NCBI GenBank assembly: GCA_001774495.1
Contig: MFAE01000010.1
Span: forward strand, 2,303 to 37,011
DNA length: 34,709 nucleotides
Source: Candidatus Campbellbacteria bacterium RIFOXYC2_FULL_35_25
GTDB lineage: Bacteria; Patescibacteriota; Minisyncoccia; Phycocordibacterales; UBA12079
Direction of reading: 5' to 3'
How positions within the stretch are numbered: the first letter of the stretch is position 1; every line of letters starts with the position of its first letter. This document shows positions 23,105 through 29,810 of this stretch, one piece after another. The position numbers and the translations under genes were made by a program. The notes under the pieces are model-generated. The model was not told the DNA's origin and searched no databases. It saw nothing but the letters and a program-made list of their open reading frames with translations.

Positions 23105-26100
23105 TATTTTTTAATATAATCTTGGCGGTTTTTTTACTGCCGGTATTTTGTTATGGGTACAACAACGAAACAACTCACCCAGCTCTAACCAAAGAAACAA
23201 TTGATATTTTTAATCTCCATTACCCTAATTTAAAAATAGGCAATGAATTTATAAGTGTTATTTTAAAAGGAAGCGAAGAAGAAGACGCTCCAGAAACCCG
23301 CTGTTTAAAGCACTTTTATGACCCTGTTTACGAGAAAGGTCTATTGGGTGTCAATTTGACAGCCAAAAATTGGGCGCAAAACACAAATGAACAATCTGAG
23401 CTGAGCAATTTGGCAGGAGCTGGTTTTGCGATGATGGATTTGTTTAGTTCCAATTCTGATTATTCTTGGGACAGAGCCATTTACGAATATGCTTGGGGAG
23501 ATAAAAACAGAGCTATGGAATCCTTGGGGCATATTTTACACTTAATTCAAGACATGTCGGTTCCTCCTCATGTGAGAGATGACCAGCATCTGAAGGGGGT
23601 GGATGATTCTCCTTATGAAATTTTTACTAAAAAGTTTGAAATGAGCGCTTTGAGAAACTTGTCGAATGATTTGGCGGATAAAGATATTGTATTAAAAAGT
23701 AGTTTGAATGATTATTTTAAAAGCTTAGCCATCCTTACTAATAATAATTTTTTTAGTAAAGATACGGTTTTAGATGATAAGTATAAAACCGTGAATACTT
23801 TTAAAGAAGAAAAGAAGATATTGTCTAATAGAGACGAAGTTTGGTTTGAATATTCTCTCCTAGATGATGATTTTTACAGAATCGATGGGTATCAAAAGAA
23901 TTATATTATAGAAAAAAGTGTTATTGAAAAAGATTATTTTATTGATGATTGGGATGATTTAATTTTGAATGATTATTGGAACATCCTCTCAAAACAAGCC
24001 GTTCTTCATGGAGCAGGGGTTATGAAATTGTTTTTTGAAGAGGTTGAAAAAGAAAAACAGACGTTAACTTTATATAATAAAAATCAAAGTTTCGCGAAAA
24101 AAATTGGAGAAAGTATTGTGAACCTGGGTGAAGAAACAGCTAATGCTATTGTTTATGCTGGTAACAAAGTAACAGAAGGAATTATTTTTGTTGGCGGTAA
24201 GGTTGTTGATGTTGGGGAAAAAACAGTTAAAATAGCAAGGTCGGTTTATTCCTCAATTTATCAGACAATTACTAATACAAATAAGCTTTCTTCATACAAT
24301 CTAGCCACAGTAGGGGGGAGTCTAGCGGAGAATACTGAGGCAAAAAAAGCAACACAAGAACTTCAGAACCCAGAAAATGTTGATAACTCTGTTGATAAAC
24401 CTGTTGATAGCCCTATGGATAACACGGGGGATAACACGGGGGATAACACCCCTAACAACTCCATGGATAACACGTTGGACAACACTATAGATAATAATAA
24501 TCCAGCGGATAACTCTGTTGATAACACCATGGACAACACCATGAACAACGAGGGGGTAACAACAGAAGAAATAGAAAATTCAGGTGTAATAGAACCGAAA
24601 TTTACTCTTCCGAGTTCTTACGCCCCGGGGTTTGGTGGCGGAGGAGGTGTGGAAAGCGGTACTGATAGCAGTGGTGATACAGACCCAACATCAAATTCAA
24701 AGACAACTCCGATAGTTTCCACAACCACCCCAACCACAACAATCCCCAATCCTCCAACAATAATCAGTCCAGTTAATAACCAAAAATTTTCAACAAATTC
24801 AATAAATTTTACAGGAACAGCTTCTTCGACAAATATTATTTCAACCGATTTTTCGGAAGCGACCACGACTTCCAATCAAAATGGAGAGTGGGAGTTAGCC
24901 CTAAATAATTTTAATCAAGGAACTACGACTTTAAGTTTTTATGCTTCAAATAGTGAACAAACTGTTACTTCTAGTCCAACAATAGTAGAAATTTTTGTTG
25001 ATTCAGAAGCCCCAGATATTTTGCTTACAATAGAAGGTTGTGAAAATTCCATTTCACAATCCAATTGTCTTTTGTCTGCGACGTCTACAATAATAAATGC
25101 GAGGTGGTCTTCAACAGCTGAAGATTTAGAATATTTTACATTAAACGAAAATGGGACAATTAGTACCACTACAGCGACGACAACTCAAATTATAATTTCA
25201 GGTGACCAGAATTATTCTTTCTCAGTTATTGCTACTGACAAATTTGGAAACAAATCTCAAGAAGCTAGTCAGATAATAGCAACAAGGCAACTTCCTATTG
25301 TGATAAATGAAATTGCTTGGTCAGGAACAGATGCTTCTGCTTATGATGAGTGGATAGAGCTATATAACAATACAGATGAAAATATAAGTCTGGAAAATTG
25401 GGTCTTATTTGCAGAAGATTTATCCCCATACATTCCTTTATCTGGTTCTATTCCTGCAAAAAGTTTTTACTTGATTGAAAGAAAAAATAGTAGCGAAACA
25501 GATGAATTAACAGAATCTTCTGTAATCGACATTCCAGCAGATCTTTGGGTTTCTTTTGGTAGTGGCATAAACAACAACGGGGAAAATCTCGTTTTGGCTT
25601 TTAATAAAAATGGAGCAACAACTACTGTGGATAGGGTAAGCAGGGCCGGTTTTACAAATTGGCAAGGAAAAGGGGTTGGTTCAAGTAGTACCCATATCTC
25701 GGCGGAAAGGTACGATCCGCTTCTCCCAAGTGGTGATAATTTAGAAAACTGGTCAACGTCTCTTAATAAGTATATTTTAAATGGAATTGATGCCAACGGA
25801 GACCCTATAGGGGGAACTCCCAAAGAAAGAAATAGCATTAATTATTTGATTACAAACACAGCTACGCTAGAAACAGATAAAACATTAACAAAAATTAACT
25901 CACCATATTTTATTATTCCTAACGGTTTTGAAATAAAAACAGGGTCCACTTTATCTATAGAAGAGGGGGTGGTTATCAAATTTGCTCCAAATAATTCTTT
26001 GTCTTTGAAATCCTTTGGTTCTATAAAATCTAACGGAACAGAGAATGAACCAGTTGTATTTACCTCATTTTATGATGATGAGTATGGTGGCGATATAAAT

Positions 26101-27138
26101 AAAGATGGTATGTGTGACTTATCAAACGCTTCTTCTACCTCAGCTTGCCCCAATCAGGGCGATTGGAAACAGGTCCTGATTGAGCCTTCCTCTTTAGACT
26201 CTAATTTCAACCATACAATTTTTAGGTATGGTGGTGCATATCGCAGTGAACCCCATAAATATAAGGGGATGGTTACTGTTGATGAAACAAATGTTACATT
26301 TGAAAATTGTATTTTCGAAAATTCTAAGTCCAAAGGACTTCAACTGATTAATACGGGTGTTCAAACTTTAATAAAAAATAACATTATCAGAGGAAATAAT
26401 TATAATTCTTCCTCGATTACTTATCCTTTTGGTATTTATGTTTCTGGAGGTTCTCCTTTTATTCAGAATAATTTAGTAGAAGAAAATGGTTATGGATTAT
26501 ATTTGAGCGGGTCATCAGCGACAGTTGATTCTAATATTTTTAATAATAACCTAGAGGAAGCAGTCAATAGTTTTGGTTTCAATATTTTTTTTAATAATTC
26601 AGGAGCAGGAAATAAAAGTAACGGAATCATAATCGGAGGAGATTTGACAGAAACAGATACTACGGGGATTTTAAAGAAAAATAATTTACCCTATGTCGTC
26701 GATTCTAATGTAAGTGTTGTTGCAAGCTCTACTTTAAAAATTAATCCTGGTGTCGTAGTTAAATTTAAAGATAAAAAATTTGATGTTTATGGGGCATTGG
26801 AGATTAACGGGGGAGAAGGTGAAAGAGTATTATTTACTTCTCTTGATGATGATTCCGACGGTACTGATGTTAATAATGACGTTCAGCCCGATGATATTTC
26901 AATTGGCCAGTGGACAGGCACCTACTTACATCCGATGTCCAGTTCTTCTATAAAAAATGCAGAATTCAGTTATATGAAGTACGGTTTGTTGTATGAAGAT
27001 TCTCCTATAAACTTAGAAAATGTTACCTTTAAAAATAATCAGTGGGGAGTGTTTGCGGACACTAACTCAGTTCTTCAAACCGCAAACAACATCATTTTTG
27101 AGAACAATACATCAACAAGCACTGTGCCTTTGTGGTAA
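23077..27138 (+). CDS. Multidomain surface protein: Zn-phospholipase C-like, Ig-like, lamin-tail, beta-helix
   Basis: The protein (1353 aa) has a signal peptide in residues about 7-28. Residues 30-330 resemble the zinc-dependent phospholipase C/S1-P1 nuclease fold, with likely ligands H34 (THPALT), H79, H152 and H155 (GHILHLIQD), D159, H165 and H171. A low-complexity DNT/DNS repeat (about 431-494) acts as spacer. An Ig-like domain (about 554-641), a lamin-tail domain (about 737-874; VINEIAWSG, DEWIELYN) and a long right-handed beta-helix (about 928-1353) follow. It is probably a cell-surface hydrolase or adhesin. A palindromic terminator follows 12 bp after the stop. Confidence 0.75.
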   Translation: MENGKSSKIIFFNIILAVFLLPVFCYGYNNETTHPALTKETIDIFNLHYPNLKIGNEFISVILKGSEEEDAPETRCLKHFYDPVYEKGLLGVNLTAKNWAQNTNEQSELSNLAGAGFAMMDLFSSNSDYSWDRAIYEYAWGDKNRAMESLGHILHLIQDMSVPPHVRDDQHLKGVDDSPYEIFTKKFEMSALRNLSNDLADKDIVLKSSLNDYFKSLAILTNNNFFSKDTVLDDKYKTVNTFKEEKKILSNRDEVWFEYSLLDDDFYRIDGYQKNYIIEKSVIEKDYFIDDWDDLILNDYWNILSKQAVLHGAGVMKLFFEEVEKEKQTLTLYNKNQSFAKKIGESIVNLGEETANAIVYAGNKVTEGIIFVGGKVVDVGEKTVKIARSVYSSIYQTITNTNKLSSYNLATVGGSLAENTEAKKATQELQNPENVDNSVDKPVDSPMDNTGDNTGDNTPNNSMDNTLDNTIDNNNPADNSVDNTMDNTMNNEGVTTEEIENSGVIEPKFTLPSSYAPGFGGGGGVESGTDSSGDTDPTSNSKTTPIVSTTTPTTTIPNPPTIISPVNNQKFSTNSINFTGTASSTNIISTDFSEATTTSNQNGEWELALNNFNQGTTTLSFYASNSEQTVTSSPTIVEIFVDSEAPDILLTIEGCENSISQSNCLLSATSTIINARWSSTAEDLEYFTLNENGTISTTTATTTQIIISGDQNYSFSVIATDKFGNKSQEASQIIATRQLPIVINEIAWSGTDASAYDEWIELYNNTDENISLENWVLFAEDLSPYIPLSGSIPAKSFYLIERKNSSETDELTESSVIDIPADLWVSFGSGINNNGENLVLAFNKNGATTTVDRVSRAGFTNWQGKGVGSSSTHISAERYDPLLPSGDNLENWSTSLNKYILNGIDANGDPIGGTPKERNSINYLITNTATLETDKTLTKINSPYFIIPNGFEIKTGSTLSIEEGVVIKFAPNNSLSLKSFGSIKSNGTENEPVVFTSFYDDEYGGDINKDGMCDLSNASSTSACPNQGDWKQVLIEPSSLDSNFNHTIFRYGGAYRSEPHKYKGMVTVDETNVTFENCIFENSKSKGLQLINTGVQTLIKNNIIRGNNYNSSSITYPFGIYVSGGSPFIQNNLVEENGYGLYLSGSSATVDSNIFNNNLEEAVNSFGFNIFFNNSGAGNKSNGIIIGGDLTETDTTGILKKNNLPYVVDSNVSVVASSTLKINPGVVVKFKDKKFDVYGALEINGGEGERVLFTSLDDDSDGTDVNNDVQPDDISIGQWTGTYLHPMSSSSIKNAEFSYMKYGLLYEDSPINLENVTFKNNQWGVFADTNSVLQTANNIIFENNTSTSTVPLW

Positions 27139-27150
27139 AAGCTAAATTAA

Positions 27151-27183
27151 AGAACTCCCAGGGGCCAGGCCCCTGGGAGTTCT
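27151..27183. repeat. REP-like palindrome (CTCCCAGGGGCC type), copy 2
   Basis: A 16-bp perfect inverted repeat, AGAACTCCCAGGGGCC, with central A, just after the large surface-protein gene. It matches 20130-20160 except at its ends. Confidence 0.92.
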
Positions 27184-27204
27184 GTTTTGGGTTTTTAAGA
27201 ATGA

Positions 27205-27235
27205 GAAAAGACCGGTCCACAAGGAACCGGCCTTT
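27205..27235 (-). terminator. Terminator of array unit 1
   Basis: On the minus strand AAGGCCGGTTCC pairs with GGACCGGTCTT (one bulge, TTGT loop), followed by a T-run. Confidence 0.88.
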
Positions 27236-27259
27236 ATTTCCCTAGAAGACCAAGCGGGT

Positions 27260-27385
27260 CTACATGCAGAGGGAATTGGAGGACGTCGCTGGGTGGTCGT
27301 TGGCGGCCAGGAAACGGTAATGGGAGATGGTGATCATCTCGGGGTGGCCACGTTGGGCCATCAGCAGTTGGCGGGTCATCTCCAT
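27260..27385 (-). CDS. Array unit 1: SD-led small protein (41 aa)
   Basis: The minus-strand ATG at 27385 is preceded by GGAGGT with 7-nt spacing, the best SD in its transcript. The product begins MEMTRQLLMAQRGHPEM and continues ITISHYRFLAAND to a C-terminal SLCM. It is soluble, mildly basic and Met/His-rich, with no family I recognise. A longer overlapping frame starts at 27440 (68 aa, Pro-rich) without an SD, so I prefer the 41-aa frame. It has its own promoter (27488-27515) and terminator (27205-27235), with a leader of about 95 nt. Confidence 0.6.
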   Translation of the reverse strand: MEMTRQLLMAQRGHPEMITISHYRFLAANDHPATSSNSLCM

Positions 27386-27487
27386 TGGTGATACCTCCGG
27401 TCATAGTGTGGTTTGTCTCGATTCGTAGTCCGTTGTTCATAACTCATCGAGCATTCCACAGGAAGAACTTTTCTGTGTCTGATTAAA

Positions 27488-27515
27488 ATATTAGCAAAAC
27501 CTCATTTTTTGTCAA
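27488..27515 (-). promoter_or_regulatory. Promoter of array unit 1
   Basis: Minus strand TTGACA (27510-27515), 16-bp spacer, TAATAT (27488-27493). Confidence 0.85.
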
Positions 27516-27533
27516 TCGTTTTGTGGGAGTAAA

Positions 27534-27568
27534 TTAAATCTACAGGGGCCTTGCCCCTGTAGATTTAA
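27534..27568. repeat. REP-like palindrome (TACAGGGGC type)
   Basis: A 16-bp perfect inverted repeat (TTAAATCTACAGGGGC) around CTT sits in the gap between array units 1 and 2. It has the same build as the CCCAGGGGCC and GACAGGGACT palindromes. Confidence 0.9.
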
Positions 27569-27589
27569 ATAAGGTGGATTTTAGGAATG

Positions 27590-27736
27590 AAAAAAGGGCC
27601 CTCACCTTGCGATGGGGCCCTTTCGGGGGAGATGAAGGTCCCTGTTCAGGAAAGAAATGGCGGGAGCCTTCTAAGTAAAGCAGGGGGGATGGGGGGTGCA
27701 TCCTTTGCCTAACTTATATTTAGGGTACATTTCCTA
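27590..27736 (-). ncRNA. Array unit 2: candidate C-rich small RNA
   Basis: The unit lies between a strong promoter (27743-27770) and a very strong terminator (27590-27623), giving a transcript of about 145 nt. The terminator has stem AAAGGGCCC/GGGCCCTTT with an inner CATC-GCAA-GGTG GNRA-type hairpin and a T6 tail. The RNA contains unpaired CACCCCCCATCCCCCC and CATCTCCCCC, the kind of C-rich tracts that regulatory RNAs use to bind G-rich ribosome sites. A 19-codon ORF starting at 27730 (MYPKYKLGKGCTPHPPCFT) is possible, but its AGGA is too close to the ATG. Confidence 0.6.
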
Positions 27737-27742
27737 GCAACA

Positions 27743-27770
27743 AGTATATATAAATGTTGTTTTTTGTCAA
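27743..27770 (-). promoter_or_regulatory. Promoter of array unit 2
   Basis: Minus strand TTGACA (27765-27770), 16-bp spacer, TATACT (27743-27748). Confidence 0.88.
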
Positions 27771-27812
27771 GACCTTTTTAGGAGGCCTATTTTATAGGGT
27801 TATAGGGTAAAT

Positions 27813-27950
27813 TAAAATGCTCCGCCCATAAAGGGAGGAGCATTCGTGAAAAGGAGATGGAGAGTCGAGTGCAGAAAGGCGCAGGCAGCGCGGGTGTTGT
27901 GTGTTAAGAAACACGATCGTCAGTGAATTCCATCTATGATGTACTATCTA
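27813..27950 (-). ncRNA. Array unit 3: candidate C/U-rich small RNA
   Basis: A transcript of about 135 nt runs from the promoter at 27957-27984 to a hairpin AATGCTCC-T-CCC / GGG-C-GGAGCATT (27813-27845) with a TTTTAATTT tail. No ORF longer than 9 codons opens with ATG, and none has an SD. The middle is C/U-rich (GACTCTCCATCTCCTTTTC) and contains CTCCTTT, which equals the anti-SD end of 16S rRNA. The start, TAGAGTAGATAGTAC, resembles that of unit 4 (TAGGTAGATAGTTC), suggesting related transcripts. Confidence 0.55.
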
Positions 27951-27956
27951 CTCTAT

Positions 27957-27984
27957 ATAATACTCAAACGAATTTCTTTGTCAA
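27957..27984 (-). promoter_or_regulatory. Promoter of array unit 3
   Basis: Minus strand TTGACA (27979-27984), 16-bp spacer, TATTAT (27957-27962). Confidence 0.88.
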
Positions 27985-28030
27985 ATTTTTTTATTGATAG
28001 TTGTGGATAACTTTGAATACAATAATTTTA

Positions 28031-28132
28031 AAAAAAAAGAACACCACCTAAAAGGCAGTGCTCAAAATAAAAAATAAAGAGTGTGTGATCGCAAACGGCA
28101 ATCGCGTCTTTAGATTTTCCGAAGAACTATCT
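28031..28132 (-). ncRNA. Array unit 4: candidate structured small RNA (about 100 nt)
   Basis: The promoter at 28139-28166 and a 10-bp terminator stem GAGCACTGCC/GGTGGTGTTC with T8 (28031-28063) delimit the transcript. It has no ATG. Near the 5' end TTC-TTCG-GAA forms a C(UUCG)G tetraloop hairpin, and GATTGC/GCGATC forms a second hairpin. It is the shortest unit and the one with least coding potential. Confidence 0.65.
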
Positions 28133-28138
28133 ACCTAT

Positions 28139-28166
28139 ATAATACAGGAATGAAATTCATTGTCAA
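28139..28166 (-). promoter_or_regulatory. Promoter of array unit 4
   Basis: Minus strand TTGACA (28161-28166), 16-bp spacer, TATTAT (28139-28144). Confidence 0.9.
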
Positions 28167-28294
28167 GCTTTTTCTGTATATGTGGGGACAACCGGAATGA
28201 GTAAACTCTTTGTGAATTTAAAAGTATTTAAAAGGACCTTTATTATATAGCCAGTAAGAGTTTTGAGTAGGGGAGGGCTTTCTTTTATGAAAAG

Positions 28295-28442
28295 AAAAAA
28301 TCGCCCCCGTGGAGAGAGGCGATTCAACTGGGGGAACCCAGTTTAGGTGTGGTAGCTTGGCTAAGTCCTAGGCAGCAGAAGTGGACACTTCTGAGAACTC
28401 AGTCAAACCTTTCTGGAGGAAACTAATTAAGAGAGCATTTCA
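28295..28442 (-). ncRNA. Array unit 5: candidate multi-hairpin small RNA (about 145 nt)
   Basis: The promoter at 28449-28476 and a terminator AATCGCC...GGCGATT plus T6 (28295-28325) enclose an RNA with three further hairpins in series: CTGAG/CTCAG, AGAAGT-GTCC-ACTTCT and AACTGGG-TTCC-CCCAGTT. It contains TTTCCTCCAGAAAGG, in which CCTCC matches the anti-SD core and could fold on AGG. The only ATG frames are 4 and 7 codons long. It is likely non-coding. Confidence 0.65.
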
Positions 28443-28448
28443 TTATTA

Positions 28449-28476
28449 ATAATAGCGAAGCAGTATTGTTTGTCAA
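28449..28476 (-). promoter_or_regulatory. Promoter of array unit 5
   Basis: Minus strand TTGACA (28471-28476), 16-bp spacer, TATTAT (28449-28454). Confidence 0.9.
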
Positions 28477-28512
28477 ATATAAAAAGTTTATAAAGTTAAG
28501 GAATTTAAAATT

Positions 28513-28540
28513 AAAAACCGCCCCTGGGTAGGAGCGGATT
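28513..28540 (-). terminator. Terminator of array unit 6
   Basis: On the minus strand CCGCTCCT pairs with AGGGGCGG (one G-T) around ACCC, followed by TTTTT. Confidence 0.88.
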
Positions 28541-28562
28541 TTCGATGGTGGAGCCGATGCTC

Positions 28563-28817
28563 CTAGTTGGATTTTTCGACGGAGGTCTGTACCGTGTCGG
28601 CGGGGGTGGCAGCGGCCGGTGTCGGAAGCGAGGGGATCACGAAAGGTTGTTTGAAAACAATGACCTCGCCTTGTTTCGGGGCGTGTTCGCTGGTGGTCCC
28701 GTCTTGGTATGTTACCTTGTAGCCGTTAACGACACCATTGTCTTTTTGCCCGAAGGCGATCCCTATCCCGGACATACATAGTGCAAGCAAAAATAGTAAC
28801 CAGAGTTTTCTTTGCAT
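28563..28817 (-). CDS. Array unit 6: small exported protein (84 aa)
   Basis: I start at ATG 28817 because GAAAGGGGG lies 4 nt upstream and the product then begins with a proper signal peptide (MQRKLWLLFLLALC, cleavage near GIAFG). The mature part has a beta-like segment NGYKVTYQDGTTSEHAPKQGE and a Pro/Ala/Thr-rich tail. I do not recognise the family. The 5' leader contains a GAGCC-TTT-GGCTC hairpin just before the SD, a feature shared with unit 7. It is GC-richer than the conventional genes around it. Confidence 0.7.
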   Translation of the reverse strand: MQRKLWLLFLLALCMSGIGIAFGQKDNGVVNGYKVTYQDGTTSEHAPKQGEVIVFKQPFVIPSLPTPAAATPADTVQTSVEKSN

Positions 28818-28876
28818 GTTTCCCCCTTTCTGTGAGCCAAAGGCTCTTTGGTGAATGAGAACAAATTTCAATGGTT

Positions 28877-28904
28877 ATTATATAAAGTAAAAGCTTTCTG
28901 TCAA
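28877..28904 (-). promoter_or_regulatory. Promoter of array unit 6
   Basis: Minus strand TTGACA (28899-28904), 16-bp spacer, TATAAT (28877-28882); both boxes are perfect. Confidence 0.92.
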
Positions 28905-28964
28905 TGGGTTAGCTTGTTTGTGTAGATATACAAAATTGAAAGGCGGTAATATTTTTTAGGAAAT

Positions 28965-29000
28965 TAAAAACAGCCGGCCCACAGGGGATCGGCTGTTCGC
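28965..29000 (-). terminator. Terminator of array unit 7
   Basis: On the minus strand AACAGCCGATC...GGCCGGCTGTT forms a stem with a central CCCTGTG loop, followed by TTTTT. Confidence 0.85.
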
Positions 29001-29040
29001 TAGAGGATTCCGTCTCACAGGACGGGGAGTTTTTGGGAGA

Positions 29041-29583
29041 TTACCCAGCCAATGGGCAGGCAGTTCCGGCCGTGGCGGCTGGCGTCAGAATAGCGAGGGG
29101 GCCGAAGGTCTCCGTTTTCAAAGGCGTCGCTACCTCAGGAGCGGGGGCTTCGGTTCCGGTTGAGAGCGCTTGCTCGATGGTTTCAAACCCGCCGTCGTTG
29201 GAAAGGCCGGCTACCCGCATACTATCGTCGGGTACCCCCAGAGCGGTCAAAGTTGTTGCAATCATTACATAATCCTGAGCATCGGACAGGCGCACGTCCT
29301 TAGTAACATAGGTGCCTTGGATGCTGGCGGCCACAGCGGCCGTTCCGGTGCTCACGGCGACCGGCGATACATGCAAAAAGATAATGCTTTCATGAGACTG
29401 TTGAGTGAGCAACTCGATTGGGCTTCCGCCACCAATGGCAGGAGTTCCAATGACAGTGCCGTCATGGCAGGTGTCGCACTGGGCAATCTTGAGGTCGTTA
29501 ACGGTTCCCAATCCCCAGGCACTTAACGCCAGGGAAAGGGACAGGGCCATGGCCATCAGGACCAACAACGTTTTCTTCTGCAT
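29041..29583 (-). CDS. Array unit 7: exported protein with CXXCH motif (180 aa)
   Basis: ATG 29583 is preceded by AAAGGAGG with 9-nt spacing, the strongest SD in the window. A signal peptide (MQKKTLLVLMAMALSLSLAL, cleavage near SAWG) leads into an exported protein. CDTCHDG about residue 36 is the heme c attachment pattern CXXCH; one more Cys (TACPLAG) lies at the very end. The rest is Ala/Thr/Gly-rich without a recognised domain, so it may be a small monoheme cytochrome-like or metal/disulfide protein. Heme would be unusual for a Parcubacterium. Leader, promoter and terminator are its own. Confidence 0.7.
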   Translation of the reverse strand: MQKKTLLVLMAMALSLSLALSAWGLGTVNDLKIAQCDTCHDGTVIGTPAIGGGSPIELLTQQSHESIIFLHVSPVAVSTGTAAVAASIQGTYVTKDVRLSDAQDYVMIATTLTALGVPDDSMRVAGLSNDGGFETIEQALSTGTEAPAPEVATPLKTETFGPLAILTPAATAGTACPLAG

Positions 29584-29662
29584 AGGCAAAATCCTCCTTT
29601 GAAGTGAGCCATCATATTATAGTAGTGGCTCGTTGATAAGAAGAGAACAAGTTTCAATAACT

Positions 29663-29690
29663 AGTTTATAAAAAAATAGTTTTTTGTCAA
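29663..29690 (-). promoter_or_regulatory. Promoter of array unit 7
   Basis: Minus strand TTGACA (29685-29690), 16-bp spacer, TAAACT (29663-29668). The downstream sequence ATTGAAACTTGTTCTC is nearly the same as in unit 6 (ATTGAAATTTGTTCTC). Confidence 0.75.
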
Positions 29691-29714
29691 CAGGATAAAG
29701 GTGTGCAAAGTTTA

Positions 29715-29774
29715 GAAAAAAAATCCTTAGCAACAAGGTATCCCAAGGAGACCCCTGTTGCTAAGGATTTTTTC
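29715..29774. terminator. Bidirectional hairpin closing the array (15-bp stem)
   Basis: AAATCCTTAGCAACA and TGTTGCTAAGGATTT pair perfectly, extended by A and T runs, around a 20-nt loop. T-runs on both strands allow two-way termination. It separates the minus-strand array from the plus-strand rplJ region. Confidence 0.85.
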
Positions 29775-29810
29775 TTGTCTTGGTTTGTGTTTTAATGTTA
29801 AAATTAAATT

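Noticed and set aside
27234-27440. 68-codon minus-strand frame in array unit 1.
   Set aside because: No SD, odd Pro-rich composition and overlap with a 41-codon frame that has a perfectly spaced GGAGGT. Kept only as an alternative.
14512-28010. Three perfect DnaA-box sequences TTATCCACA (14512-14520, 22467-22475, and inverted at 28002-28010).
   Set aside because: They are single and many kilobases apart with no cluster, no DnaA gene and no melting region, so they do not make an origin. They could be titration sites or chance.
27151-29000. Regularly spaced hairpins that might be read as a CRISPR or integron attC array.
   Set aside because: The repeats are not identical and not followed by similar-length spacers, and each hairpin has a T-tail and lies at the end of a promoter-led unit, which fits terminators. 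No cas genes or integrase are seen in the window.
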